DNA from: Bacteroidales bacterium UBA1745
GTDB taxonomy: Bacteria > Bacteroidota > Bacteroidia > Bacteroidales > UBA932
Assembly: GCA_002314885.1 (NCBI GenBank)
Contig: DCHT01000001.1
Span: 579 to 47,880 of the forward strand
Reading direction: 5' to 3'
DNA: 47,302 nt
This document shows positions 1 through 7,915 of this stretch, piece by piece. The notes under the pieces were generated by a model, which was not told the DNA's origin, did no database searches, and worked only from the letters and a program-made list of their open reading frames with translations. Positions within the stretch are counted from its first letter, which is position 1. Each line of letters begins with the position of its first letter. A program made the translations under genes and the position numbers.

Positions 1-60
1 TCGAACCCCCGACCCTCTGCTTGTAAGGCAGACGCTCTGAACCAACTGAGCTAAGCTCCC
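1..60 (-). tRNA. tRNA-Val (anticodon TAC), 3' end outside the window
   Basis: Read on the minus strand, this begins GGGAGCT (acceptor strand), then TA, a D-arm GCTC/GAGC, and an anticodon stem TCTGC/GCAGA closing the seven-base loop CTTACAA. The anticodon is TAC, which reads valine GUA codons. The T-arm runs into base 1, so the 3' acceptor strand lies outside the window. A promoter matching the Bacteroidota consensus sits just upstream. Confidence 0.93.
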
Positions 61-75
61 TTTGCTTTGGGATTG

Positions 76-106
76 CAAATGTACGGATAAAATTTAAAAC
101 ACCAAA
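76..106 (-). promoter_or_regulatory. Promoter of tRNA-Val
   Basis: On the minus strand TTTG (106-103) is separated by exactly 19 bp from TACATTTG (83-76). This matches the primary sigma-ABfr consensus of Bacteroidota, TTTG-N19-TAnnTTTG. The tRNA 5' end lies 15 bp further on, as expected for a short leader. Confidence 0.8.
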
Positions 107-135
107 TTTTTCCGATGTTTTTTTGCAATATTTTT

Positions 136-546
136 TTACGCCTTGAGGTATTCCCTGAGTTTTTCGGCCAGTTCCGGATATCTTTCCTGGTACTTGACCG
201 GGCGTCCGTCAGAGTCGATGAAGCAGTGAAGGGACGTCGCTGTACAGACCACCGTCTCCCCTACTTTCATCGTGTAGCAGAAGCTGATTTTCAAAGGTCT
301 CATCTCCAGAACCTGAAGTTCTACTGTAACTATGTCGGGATAGGTGGAAGGCTTCTTGTAGTCGCAGGTTATAGCCATGACCGGAGAGCCGACCCCCTCC
401 TCTTCCATGCGGTAGTAACCGTAGCCGATCCTTTCCATGAAATCGATACGGGTTTCCTCCATGAAACGGATATAGTTCGAATGGTGGGTCACCCCCATCT
501 TGTCCGTCTCGTAGTAATGCACGTTGTGATTATAGGTATGTACCAT
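136..546 (-). CDS. Acyl-CoA thioesterase, YbgC/FadM-type hotdog fold
   Basis: This 136-residue protein has the length and pattern of the 4-hydroxybenzoyl-CoA thioesterase/YbgC family of single hotdog-fold hydrolases, which release free acids from acyl-CoA in the cytoplasm. The N-terminal motif HYYETDKMGVTHHSNY carries the family's catalytic aspartate (Asp15), followed by the Asn-Tyr of the long central helix (YIRFMEETR). There is no signal peptide. It is a single gene, transcribed divergently from the lipoprotein gene to the right. The first ATG after the TATATTTG -7 element is used as start. The substrate cannot be read from the sequence. Family confidence is high. Confidence 0.88.
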   Translation of the reverse strand: MVHTYNHNVHYYETDKMGVTHHSNYIRFMEETRIDFMERIGYGYYRMEEEGVGSPVMAITCDYKKPSTYPDIVTVELQVLEMRPLKISFCYTMKVGETVVCTATSLHCFIDSDGRPVKYQERYPELAEKLREYLKA

Positions 547-573
547 GTCTTTCTTTCATCTGATTCCGGACGG

Positions 574-581
574 CAAATATA
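574..581 (-). promoter_or_regulatory. -7 element of the thioesterase promoter
   Basis: TATATTTG on the minus strand matches TAnnTTTG and lies 27 bp from the start codon at 546. I see no good TTTG at the -33 distance. It is closely interleaved with the divergent lipoprotein promoter (587-618), so the two promoters probably compete for polymerase. Confidence 0.5.
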
Positions 582-586
582 GTAAT

Positions 587-618
587 TTTGCATCTTTAGG
601 CTCTATTGTTTACTTTTG
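587..618 (+). promoter_or_regulatory. Promoter of the duplicated-domain lipoprotein gene
   Basis: TTTG (587-590), a 20-bp spacer and TACTTTTG (611-618) match the Bacteroidota -33/-7 consensus. The predicted transcript would start near 624, leaving a leader of roughly 40 nt before the ATG at 665. This also argues against a longer protein starting at 545, upstream of the promoter. Confidence 0.75.
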
Positions 619-664
619 CCTGGATATTGCATCTAATAATAATTATCACAATCAAAAACTCAAT

Positions 665-1954
665 ATGAAAATCATCAGAAGACTTGCAGGCATCGCAGCC
701 ATCGCTGCTTCACTCGCAGCCTGCAACAAGGACGGAGGGGAAACCATCATCGGATCCAAGGACGACGAAGTAAAGCTCGAAGACATTGACTTCACCAACG
801 CGGAAGTTGTCTATTACGGAGAATACGTCGAAGGACTCAGCAACTACACCATCACCCTCTACAACGGAGAAGTTGACGAAGACGGATATATCACAGGAGA
901 TGCCGAGGTCCTCTACATCGATCTCTATGCAAACAAGAAATACACTGCTTCCGAGCTCCCTGCCGGCACCTACAAGTGCGTCAGCGAAGACAAGCTCGCA
1001 GAGGGTACCTTCTGCGAAGGCGTGGAGCAGACCGTCCTGGAGTTCTACCAGCCTTACATCGACGCAGGGCTCATCACCCTCAAGGAACTTATGGAGGAGT
1101 ACACCGCAGCAGAGCTCAACGAGCCTAGCGGTTCCATTGCCGGCTCAGAGTTCTACGTCCAGAAGCTTGACGGCGTGGACGAGGACGGAGACGACAACTA
1201 CATCTACACCGACTTCCTCTTCAAGGCAGGCACCGGATCCAGCGTAAAGATCAGCAAGAACAGCGACGGAAAGTATTCCATCACCGTTCTCGCAAGCTTC
1301 GAGACCACCGATGTCGTATACACCTATTCAGGCGCCATTGAAGTCGTCGACGGCAGCGATGCCGATGACAGCGGAGATGACGATGACGACAATGGAGACG
1401 TAGACAGAAGCCAGTTCGAAGTCGTCAGCTTCAACTCATTCACTCAGGGCGAGCTGGACTACAACGGTGTGAGCGACGGCACATATTACTGGACTATCTA
1501 CCTCGGCGACAGCAACGTCAATCTCGAGTCCCTCGAAGGCAAGGGCAAGTTGCTCTGCCTTGACCTGGCCACCACCAACACCAGCAAGACTGAACTCAAG
1601 GCAGGTGAATACAAGGCTACAGGCTACACCGACTGCGCGCTCATCGGCTACTACGAAAGCAACGGCTATGCATACGGCACGATGTACGTAGATAACGAGG
1701 AAATCGTCATGGGAGCCACCGACGGCAGCGTGAACATCAGCAAGGACGGCGACACCTACACCATGGACGTCGAACTCTTCGACGACGACTACAAGATCAC
1801 CTACAAGGCAAAGATTACCCAGAAGCTCACCTACGCTGACTACTCACAGTCAACTTCCGCTTCTCCTAGACTTTCCAACAAGGCCCCAAGGGCTCCTAAG
1901 GCAGTCAACACCGTCGCCCCTGCCCGCCCTGCAAAGAAGACTTACAAGAAGTAA
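665..1954 (+). CDS. Lipoprotein with two related beta-rich domains and an acidic linker
   Basis: The protein has 429 residues. It opens with MKIIRRLAGIAAIAASLAACNKDGG, a lipoprotein signal peptide with lipobox LAAC. I do not recognise a named family. Two related segments are visible, at about residues 40-228 and 248-400. Each contains a leucine/alanine-glycine-x-tyrosine-lysine element (LPAGTYK, LKAGEYK) and an SVxISKxxDxxYxxxV strand near its end. They are joined by a strongly acidic linker at about residues 229-247. The last 30 residues form a basic tail rich in Pro, Ala and Lys, which is unusual after such an acidic protein. The start was moved from 545 because the promoter lies at 587-618 and the signal peptide begins at 665. 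It is probably a cell-envelope lipoprotein. Function unknown. Confidence 0.8.
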   Translation: MKIIRRLAGIAAIAASLAACNKDGGETIIGSKDDEVKLEDIDFTNAEVVYYGEYVEGLSNYTITLYNGEVDEDGYITGDAEVLYIDLYANKKYTASELPAGTYKCVSEDKLAEGTFCEGVEQTVLEFYQPYIDAGLITLKELMEEYTAAELNEPSGSIAGSEFYVQKLDGVDEDGDDNYIYTDFLFKAGTGSSVKISKNSDGKYSITVLASFETTDVVYTYSGAIEVVDGSDADDSGDDDDDNGDVDRSQFEVVSFNSFTQGELDYNGVSDGTYYWTIYLGDSNVNLESLEGKGKLLCLDLATTNTSKTELKAGEYKATGYTDCALIGYYESNGYAYGTMYVDNEEIVMGATDGSVNISKDGDTYTMDVELFDDDYKITYKAKITQKLTYADYSQSTSASPRLSNKAPRAPKAVNTVAPARPAKKTYKK

Positions 1955-1989
1955 CAATCCCCAAGCTGACACATAGCAGCTGATGCAAA

Positions 1990-2022
1990 TAAAAAATGCC
2001 CCTCGCATGAGAGGCATTTTTT
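1990..2022. terminator. Bidirectional terminator between the lipoprotein gene and ssrA
   Basis: ATGCCCCTC and GAGAGGCAT form a 9-bp stem with one mismatch around a GCAT loop. It is flanked by an A-run on the left and a T-run on the right. It can therefore terminate the plus-strand lipoprotein transcript and the minus-strand tmRNA, which converge here. Confidence 0.75.
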
Positions 2023-2023
2023 G

Positions 2024-2420
2024 TGGAGATGGGCGGACTCGAACCGCCGTCCAAACACCGCACCAGGCGGCTTTCTACACGCTTATCCTTCCTTTAATTG
2101 TCGGCGCGTGGCTGCCGGAAGGCGGGCCATCATGCACTTATCCTTTGAGTCTTAGGCAGCTTTAAAGGAGTCCACTGCAGCATCCGGTTTGGATGATACC
2201 CCGTGATTCAGGACATAACCGGCCTAAAGCCCTGAGGGATACTCGTCGGCCCCGCAGCCTTGGCGGGACGGATTAAGCTAATTAGCTTGGCTAATTACGC
2301 AGCGAGTGCATAGTTGCTGTTGTCAGCTGATTGTTTGGAGTCTGAGATTAACGGGCAAGGCTCCGACGCCCGACGTGCTTACCGTCCAATGTCAGATGCT
2401 GTCAAAACCAAAACATCCCC
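2024..2420 (-). ncRNA. ssrA: tmRNA (transfer-messenger RNA)
   Basis: The minus-strand 5' end GGGGATG (2420-2414) pairs with CATCTCC (2031-2025) to close the tRNA-like acceptor stem, with discriminator A at 2024. The T-arm contains GGTTCGAGTCC. The next bases are not CCA, so CCA must be added after transcription. The internal reading frame at 2327-2295 encodes ADNSNYALAA followed by TAA. Its NYALAA end matches known proteolysis tags, and Bacteroides-type tags end the same way. The length of 397 nt is normal for one-piece tmRNA. The RNA rescues stalled ribosomes together with SmpB and marks the products for proteolysis. Short open frames here are not genes. Confidence 0.95.
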
Positions 2421-2430
2421 ATTGGTGCTG

Positions 2431-2438
2431 CAAATGTA
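2431..2438 (-). promoter_or_regulatory. -7 element of the ssrA promoter
   Basis: TACATTTG on the minus strand matches TAnnTTTG and ends 10 bp before the tmRNA 5' end at 2420. The -33 region falls inside the 3' end of the neighbouring SGNH gene and shows no clear TTTG, so only the -7 half is supported. Confidence 0.6.
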
Positions 2439-2454
2439 GCACTTTTTCCTTAAA

Positions 2455-4083
2455 TCATTTAGCCTTGAACATCTCTATCTCGACGATCCTGAAATAATTT
2501 GGATTAGCATTCGGGCCGCTGCCGGAAGTAGGAGTACCGTACTTTTCATTGAATGCAGCGATCTCCGCCTCGGTAACGACCTGAGCGCGAGGCTCAGTCA
2601 GACCGAAACGGACATACTTCGCATCGATTGCAGGGAACCTGGCACCGATGTAATTCGTGGACTCGTCGAATATGCTGTACTTGCATCCAGTAGTCAGTTT
2701 TTCACCTGAGAAAACGACCGTCCAATTGCTGTTGTCGGTACTCACGAGGATATCGAAGCCATTGATGTCCATAAGATTGCGCTGATTGAAGAAGGTCAGG
2801 GAATCCACCTTTACAGTCTGGCCGAGATTGAGGGTGAAGCCGCAGAGATACTTTCCTGTTTCAGACGCCACGCCCTGTTCGTTGTAATGCACGGTAGGAG
2901 CTTTTGCTGCAGCAGCGCTGCCCACCCACTTGAAGTCAGCGTAGTTGCTGCCGCCTCCATAGACAGTTATTCCGTCGGTCAGGCTGGCTACGTTCTTCGG
3001 GCTCCAGCTAGGAGAGAAATGATCGTCAGAGAGGAGAGTTATGCCCTTGAGCACATTGTCTTCCGTGCTTACAGGAGGCTCAGCAAAGTGCATTTCGGAG
3101 ATGCTCTTGCCGGCCAGGAAACCGTCGATGAGCTTCTGGATCTTCTCCATCTCGGAGGCATTGGCGAGAACCTGAGGGAACTGGGTCTGAGCCTCGGAGG
3201 TGTAGTAGCTGCCGATGGTCCTCTTCACGAAGGAGTAGTCAGACCCCACGGCACTGCCACCGTAAATAGCGCAATAGGACATCTGGGCAGCGATATAACC
3301 GGCCAGGTAATTAGGATGGACGTCGTCTTTGGTTATGACGAAATCCGCCTTCTTGTAGGTGAAGTCCATTCCATAGATCTGGTTGTTCCAGACATTGGTC
3401 ACGAGGTCTCCCCATGGGATGACGGTCACTCCGTCGGCATCGTGCAGTTTCTTGTTTGCCTGGTAGACGTTGCTGTTCTTATAGTCGTAATGGGTAGTCA
3501 TCACGAGGAACTTCACCGTCGGAGGGAAAAGCGCCATCACCTTCTTGGCCTGCTCGTAGCTGGCGGACAGGTTTGAGCCCCTCTGCTGGAGGAATACATA
3601 GTCCTGGTCGTAGATGTCATCCATTGTCTCCCCTTTGCCATAGTAGTTCGGGTGCAGGTAGGTGAGCAGCTGGTAGATGCCGTAGTCAGAGTAAGTAGAA
3701 GGAAGGCCGTCTTTTGAGGCACTGTCGCGGCCGTCCACATATCCTGCACCGCCATAGCAGAAGTTCGTCACGGTCAGGTCCGTTACGCCCTTAGACTTGG
3801 CAATCTTCTCGAAAATGCCTGGGTCCTGGGAAGGAGAACCGCCAGGAGAGATGATCACCTCACCATAGTAAGTCAGTGAGTTGCCTGTAAAGAGGATCTT
3901 AGTGCCCTTTCTAGGCTCCGGAGTGTCAGGGGTATCAGGAGTTTCCGGGTCCGGAGTGTCCGGCTTGTCGGGATCCACAACAGGAGTGTCCGGATCTTCC
4001 GGTTTCGGGTCGGGAACTGGTTTTGAGCAGGAGACGGATACCATCAGGGCAAGCGTCACAAGGAATAAAAATTTAATCTTCAT
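2455..4083 (-). CDS. SGNH/GDSL-type hydrolase lipoprotein with C-terminal F5/8-like domain
   Basis: The protein has 542 residues and a lipoprotein signal (Cys19 in VSVSCSK). A proline/threonine/aspartate repeat linker of DTPDxPDT type follows at residues 22-57 and probably lifts the domain off the membrane. The hydrolase domain begins with ILFTGNSLTYYGE; Ser69 is the expected nucleophile of the GDSL-like block. DDVHPN near residue 256 supplies the Asp-x-x-His-like partner. Residues from about 390 to the end resemble an F5/8 type C (discoidin) carbohydrate-binding fold, with SLTDG, KVDSLTFFN and KYVRFGL. The likely role is deacetylation or de-esterification of a glycan at the cell surface. The start follows the M28 gene by 22 bp, so the two form one transcription unit. 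The start at 4083 was chosen because it gives the signal peptide. The substrate is unknown. Confidence 0.75.
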   Translation of the reverse strand: MKIKFLFLVTLALMVSVSCSKPVPDPKPEDPDTPVVDPDKPDTPDPETPDTPDTPEPRKGTKILFTGNSLTYYGEVIISPGGSPSQDPGIFEKIAKSKGVTDLTVTNFCYGGAGYVDGRDSASKDGLPSTYSDYGIYQLLTYLHPNYYGKGETMDDIYDQDYVFLQQRGSNLSASYEQAKKVMALFPPTVKFLVMTTHYDYKNSNVYQANKKLHDADGVTVIPWGDLVTNVWNNQIYGMDFTYKKADFVITKDDVHPNYLAGYIAAQMSYCAIYGGSAVGSDYSFVKRTIGSYYTSEAQTQFPQVLANASEMEKIQKLIDGFLAGKSISEMHFAEPPVSTEDNVLKGITLLSDDHFSPSWSPKNVASLTDGITVYGGGSNYADFKWVGSAAAAKAPTVHYNEQGVASETGKYLCGFTLNLGQTVKVDSLTFFNQRNLMDINGFDILVSTDNSNWTVVFSGEKLTTGCKYSIFDESTNYIGARFPAIDAKYVRFGLTEPRAQVVTEAEIAAFNEKYGTPTSGSGPNANPNYFRIVEIEMFKAK

Positions 4084-4105
4084 TATTTGGTATACATTAG
4101 TTAAT

Positions 4106-5509
4106 CTACTCTGCGTACAGGCCCTCCCTCGAAAGGAGATGGTCCAGGTTGGCAATGCCGTAAACAGTAACTGCGGTCATCACTGAAGAGTGCTCCATAT
4201 AGTCCGGATAGAGCTTGTCGTAGTTGTCGGCCTCGGTGTGCCAGATCACGCGATAATTGAAGTTGTAGCCCTTGATGTCACGCTCCCTGAAGGAGATCGC
4301 AGGCACGCCGTTCATCGCGAAATGGGCGTGGTCGGAGCCGCCGGCACGGGTAGGTCGCGGACGGGGTTCGCCTTCCCTCTTCTCCACCGTGAAAGGAATG
4401 TCCTCGGTGTAGTCGGCAAGAGGCTTGCAGACCTTCTCGAAGTCGTCGTACATAGCCTCGGGAACAGTGATCCCGACAGCCGCAAGAGGGCCTCCGTCAC
4501 GGTTGAAGTAATTGCTTATCTTATCGAGCGGAACTGTCTTATTTTCAACGAAATACTTAGAGCCAAGAAGGCCGAATTCCTCGCCTGTCCAGATGCAGAA
4601 CATAATGGTTCTCTTAGGCTTTGCGCCACTGAGTGCGAGCAGCCTTGCAGCCTCCATTGTGACCGACACTCCATTGCCGTCATCGACCGCTCCGGAGGCC
4701 ACGTCGTAGGAGTCGAGATGGCCGCCCAGAAGCACGTATTCTTCCGGATATTTGCTGCCCTTCATAATGCCGATGACATTGTGATATTTGACCGGTCCCT
4801 CGAAGAAATGGTTGCGTATGTCGAACTCGAGCTGGATGTCGCGGTGCTCCACTACCATCTTGCGGATTTCGTCGTATTGAGCCTTTTCGAGTTTGATGTC
4901 ACATACCCTTGGGAGAGTATCCATCGTGATTTTGAAGAGGGCCTTGTGGTTGTAATGAGCCTGCATAGGCAGGTCCGCAGCCTGGATGAAGCCCAGGACG
5001 CCCGCGTCTTCCATCTCCTTGCGGAAATGTACGGTATCAACCGGGAAGCCCTTGGACATACCTTCGATAAGCACCCAGGAGCCATTGAGAGCGCCTTTGA
5101 TCCTGTCGAATTCGCCCTGTGACTGAGGTTCGATGAGCACATTTCCCTTCTGAGGCCCCTTAGTACCAGCTGAATAAGTCGGAGTCACGAAATGCAGGTT
5201 CATTCCGCTGCCGCCTATCATCCGGCCAGACCAAGGTCCGCGGGAGAAGCCGACTTCCACCTCCCCTACTTCCTGGACCATCACCTCGAGGCCCCAGGAT
5301 TTGAACTGCTTCTCCACCCAAGCCTCGGCATCCTGAAGGTTATGCGAGCCAACAGGCCTGCCGCCGATGATGTTTGCGAGAAAATCGGCGTGTGACATAG
5401 TCTGATTGTCGCTTTTGCCGAGTTCGAGCACATTCTTGACAACCTTATCCTGGGCAAGGATGGAGAGACTGGCAAAGACGACCAACAGAAGAAGAGAAAA
5501 ACGTTTCAT
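4106..5509 (-). CDS. M28-family zinc peptidase (aminopeptidase/carboxypeptidase Q type), exported
   Basis: The protein has 467 residues and a Sec signal peptide (MKRFSLLLLVVFASLSILAQ) with no lipobox, so it is probably periplasmic. Metal-binding motifs of the M28 di-zinc family appear in order: GGHLDSYD (His264), AVDDGNG (bridging Asp near 276), WTGEEFGLLG (catalytic Glu and ligand Glu near 310) and a late His ligand in the WHTEAD segment. A PA-type insert precedes the catalytic core. It is expected to remove N-terminal amino acids from peptides. It is the first gene of a unit with the SGNH lipoprotein and is driven by the promoter at 5529-5559. The start is at the signal peptide, since an upstream extension to 5581 would cross the promoter. 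Confidence 0.9.
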   Translation of the reverse strand: MKRFSLLLLVVFASLSILAQDKVVKNVLELGKSDNQTMSHADFLANIIGGRPVGSHNLQDAEAWVEKQFKSWGLEVMVQEVGEVEVGFSRGPWSGRMIGGSGMNLHFVTPTYSAGTKGPQKGNVLIEPQSQGEFDRIKGALNGSWVLIEGMSKGFPVDTVHFRKEMEDAGVLGFIQAADLPMQAHYNHKALFKITMDTLPRVCDIKLEKAQYDEIRKMVVEHRDIQLEFDIRNHFFEGPVKYHNVIGIMKGSKYPEEYVLLGGHLDSYDVASGAVDDGNGVSVTMEAARLLALSGAKPKRTIMFCIWTGEEFGLLGSKYFVENKTVPLDKISNYFNRDGGPLAAVGITVPEAMYDDFEKVCKPLADYTEDIPFTVEKREGEPRPRPTRAGGSDHAHFAMNGVPAISFRERDIKGYNFNYRVIWHTEADNYDKLYPDYMEHSSVMTAVTVYGIANLDHLLSREGLYAE

Positions 5510-5528
5510 TGCAATTCGTTCTATTCTA

Positions 5529-5559
5529 CAAATATACTTATATTTGTATGGAAAGCAAA
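5529..5559 (-). promoter_or_regulatory. Promoter of the M28 peptidase-SGNH unit
   Basis: On the minus strand TTTG (5559-5556) precedes TATATTTG (5536-5529) with exactly 19 bp between, matching the Bacteroidota consensus. The leader would be about 13-20 nt. A second TATATTTG facing the other way (5539-5546) lies within this spacer. Confidence 0.8.
5539..5546 (+). promoter_or_regulatory. -7 element of the FAD oxidoreductase promoter
   Basis: TATATTTG on the plus strand lies 25 bp before the ATG at 5572. No TTTG is found at the -33 distance. It stands back to back with the minus-strand -7 element, 2 bp apart. Confidence 0.55.
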
Positions 5560-5571
5560 ACCTGAACTGAA

Positions 5572-7056
5572 ATGCGTGCAATCATCATTGGAGGAGGCGT
5601 TTCCGGACTTACAGCGGGCATCTACGCACGCAGAAGCGGATTCGACACCCTCATTCTCGAGAAGACTGTAAATATGGGCGGAGAATGCACCGGATGGGTG
5701 CGTCACGGCTACCATATCGACAACAGCATCCACTGGCTCACAGGCACCAAGAAAGACACATATCTGTATAAGGTATGGTGCCAGGTCGGCGCGCTCAGCG
5801 ATCAGATCAGGACGATTCCGGTGGATCCGTTCTTCAGCTTCGACACTCCGTCGGGCAAGGTGTTCCACATACACCACAACCTCGAGGAGTTGCGCCGCGA
5901 AATGTATGAATTCGGGCCCGAGGACAAGGATGTCATCGACGAGTTCATCAAGATCATCAAGGGCTACCAGAAGATGGAATTCCCTGCTGTAGCGCCTCCG
6001 GAGCTGCTTTCCTTCCCTCAGAAGATGAAGAAGCTCTGGGGTATGCGAGGCGTCATCGCACCTCACGTCAAATATCGCAAGCATACTATCGAAGACTATT
6101 CGAAACTCTACAAGAGCGAGGATCTCAGGGCTGTAATCAATGCATATTTCCCTCACGGCTACTATGCGGAAGCCCTCTTCGACATACTCTCCATCATCAC
6201 CTCCGGCAACGGAAATCTGCCTGAGGGCGGTTCGCTGGCGTTCACCGACAGAATGACAGAATTGTACAAGTCCCTCGGCGGCGAAATGCGCACCTGTGCA
6301 GAGGTAAGCAGCATCGAGGAATCGGAAGGCATCGCGAAAGCCGTAATCCTCAAGAACGGAGAGCGTCTGGAGGCCGATTACATCATCAGCACGACGCCGA
6401 TGAACGTGCTTCTCCACGATATGCTCGGAGGCCGTTTCGAGGACGATTACTTCGAGCAGAGGTTCCGCCTCTCCCCTTCTTTCAGCAACGCCATAGTCTA
6501 TGCCGGCATCAAGGCTGACAGCAAGGACGTCCACGACAACGGAATTCTCGCCACAGGAGCATTCAAGGTGGGCAGGAGGACTCACAGGGCTATGCTCTTC
6601 CACCATTACGACCACGAGAAGGGCTTCGCCCCTGAAGGTTCGTTTGTGTGCCAGCTGATGGTCAACCAATACGATGCGGACTTTGCCTTCTGGAAGGCTC
6701 TCTGGGACAGGGATCACGCCGAATACAGGGCAGAGAAGCAGCGTATGGCCGAAAGGATGATTGCCAGGCTGGAAGAACGTTTCCCGGCCATTGCAGGCAA
6801 ATGCGAAATCCTGGAGGTGCTCACTCCCCTGAGTTTCTACAAACGCTGCGGCTCCCACCACGGATCATATATGTGCTTCATACGTACTCCGTACTTCGGG
6901 GAGAAAAACCATTCCGGGCGCATAGAAGGCCTGGATAGGCTCTATGCGTCCGGACAATGGGGACAGCCAGGCGGAATGCCTGCTGCAGTCACCAGCGGCC
7001 GTTTTGCAGTCCAGAGGATGTGCCACGACGCCGGCGTGAGATTCGTAGAGGACTAG
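5572..7056 (+). CDS. FAD-dependent oxidoreductase of the phytoene desaturase/CrtISO/retinol saturase type
   Basis: The protein has 494 residues and no signal peptide. The N-terminus holds the dinucleotide-binding fold (IIIGGGVSGLTAG, with LILEK ending the second strand), followed by MGGECTGW and the HIDNSIHWLTG stretch typical of carotenoid isomerase and phytoene-desaturase-like flavoproteins. The C-terminus contains YASGQWGQPGGMPAAVTSGR, the usual FAD-contact segment. The length fits the family. No carotenoid synthesis genes (crtB, crtE) are near, so the substrate is open. Bacteroidota often carry such proteins as stand-alone genes. The stop codon overlaps the stop of the convergent esterase gene by a few bases, leaving no room for a terminator between them. 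Confidence 0.82.
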   Translation: MRAIIIGGGVSGLTAGIYARRSGFDTLILEKTVNMGGECTGWVRHGYHIDNSIHWLTGTKKDTYLYKVWCQVGALSDQIRTIPVDPFFSFDTPSGKVFHIHHNLEELRREMYEFGPEDKDVIDEFIKIIKGYQKMEFPAVAPPELLSFPQKMKKLWGMRGVIAPHVKYRKHTIEDYSKLYKSEDLRAVINAYFPHGYYAEALFDILSIITSGNGNLPEGGSLAFTDRMTELYKSLGGEMRTCAEVSSIEESEGIAKAVILKNGERLEADYIISTTPMNVLLHDMLGGRFEDDYFEQRFRLSPSFSNAIVYAGIKADSKDVHDNGILATGAFKVGRRTHRAMLFHHYDHEKGFAPEGSFVCQLMVNQYDADFAFWKALWDRDHAEYRAEKQRMAERMIARLEERFPAIAGKCEILEVLTPLSFYKRCGSHHGSYMCFIRTPYFGEKNHSGRIEGLDRLYASGQWGQPGGMPAAVTSGRFAVQRMCHDAGVRFVED

Positions 7057-7910
7057 TAGCTCAGATAGCGGCTGAAGAAATTCCACATCTCCTCTCCCAG
7101 GTCGAGGTCCTTTTCGCCCTTGGAGTGCTTTCCACCTATGATTTCATAGAGAGCGACGTCCTTGCCGTCAGTGCCTCCGACGTACTGATGGCGAATGACC
7201 ATATTGCGTATCACAGGCAGCGTGTCGCAGATTTCGTGGGTGCAGCAGTTGTTGTCCACCATACGCCCCACAGCGGCCGGAACTGCAATGTATTTGCCCC
7301 AACCGTCCTTGTTCTCCGGGTCGCCGTTCCACTTGGAAGTCATATCGGCAGTGCCGTGCACCTCCATAAACGGAACCGGTGCTGACGGGCGCATTTCGCG
7401 GTAGATCCACTCCATATTGAGACCGGCGAGGGAAATGATGGCGCAGAACTTCTGAGGATAGCGATGGGCCATCAGATAGCACATTTCGCCGCCGTTGCTC
7501 ATTCCGCTGAAGACGACGTTGCGGGAATCCAGCTTGTACTCCTTGCAGAGTTTCTTCGCAAGGGCGAGGATGAAGGCGCAGTCATCGACCTTCCAGCCCT
7601 CCTGGAAAGGATAACCCACGTTCCAGGCCGGTTTGGACTTAGGTGCAGGCTCTACAAGGCCTTGAGGCGTGCAAATCACAAAGCCGTGCTTCTTTGCTGT
7701 CTCGAGGAATTCAGGAAAGTAGTTGTCGCCGTGGCCACCGTGGCCGTGGAGTACGAACACCAACGGTCTCGCAGCATCCAGCGAGTCAGGCGCATAGACG
7801 TAGTATTCCCTTTCGAAGCCCTGGAACTTCATAGTCCCGCGAACCCTCTCCTGTGCAAATACGCTCAATGCCAGGCACAGTGCAACAATAACTGAAACAG
7901 TCTTCTTCAT
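7053..7910 (-). CDS. Exported CE1/LpqC-like esterase (feruloyl or acetyl esterase type)
   Basis: The protein has 285 residues and a Sec signal peptide (MKKTVSVIVALCLALSVFAQ). It is an alpha/beta hydrolase of the PHB-depolymerase/CE1 group: an oxyanion-hole segment FVLHGHGGHGDN, nucleophile elbow GMSNGG (Ser138), acid in HGTADMTSKW and a histidine near the end in GGKHSKG. It would cleave ester substituents from a glycan in the periplasm. It is the last gene of PUL 1, 5 bp after the neighbouring alpha/beta hydrolase. Its stop codon TAG overlaps that of the convergent FAD gene. The exact ester substrate is not determined. Confidence 0.82.
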   Translation of the reverse strand: MKKTVSVIVALCLALSVFAQERVRGTMKFQGFEREYYVYAPDSLDAARPLVFVLHGHGGHGDNYFPEFLETAKKHGFVICTPQGLVEPAPKSKPAWNVGYPFQEGWKVDDCAFILALAKKLCKEYKLDSRNVVFSGMSNGGEMCYLMAHRYPQKFCAIISLAGLNMEWIYREMRPSAPVPFMEVHGTADMTSKWNGDPENKDGWGKYIAVPAAVGRMVDNNCCTHEICDTLPVIRNMVIRHQYVGGTDGKDVALYEIIGGKHSKGEKDLDLGEEMWNFFSRYLSY

Positions 7911-7915
7911 AATGC

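Noticed and set aside
545..664. Longer N-terminus for the duplicated-domain lipoprotein starting at 545
   Set aside because: The extension spans a consensus promoter at 587-618 and would destroy the lipoprotein signal peptide that begins at 665.
1983..2497. Short open frames on the plus strand between the lipoprotein and SGNH genes
   Set aside because: They lie in and around ssrA, whose acceptor stem, T-arm and tag frame explain the sequence.
5521..6861. Long open frame of 446 codons on the minus strand opposite the FAD oxidoreductase
   Set aside because: It is antisense to a gene with clear flavoprotein motifs, has no recognisable domain or signal, and covers the divergent promoter region. 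It is a by-product of high-G+C codon bias.
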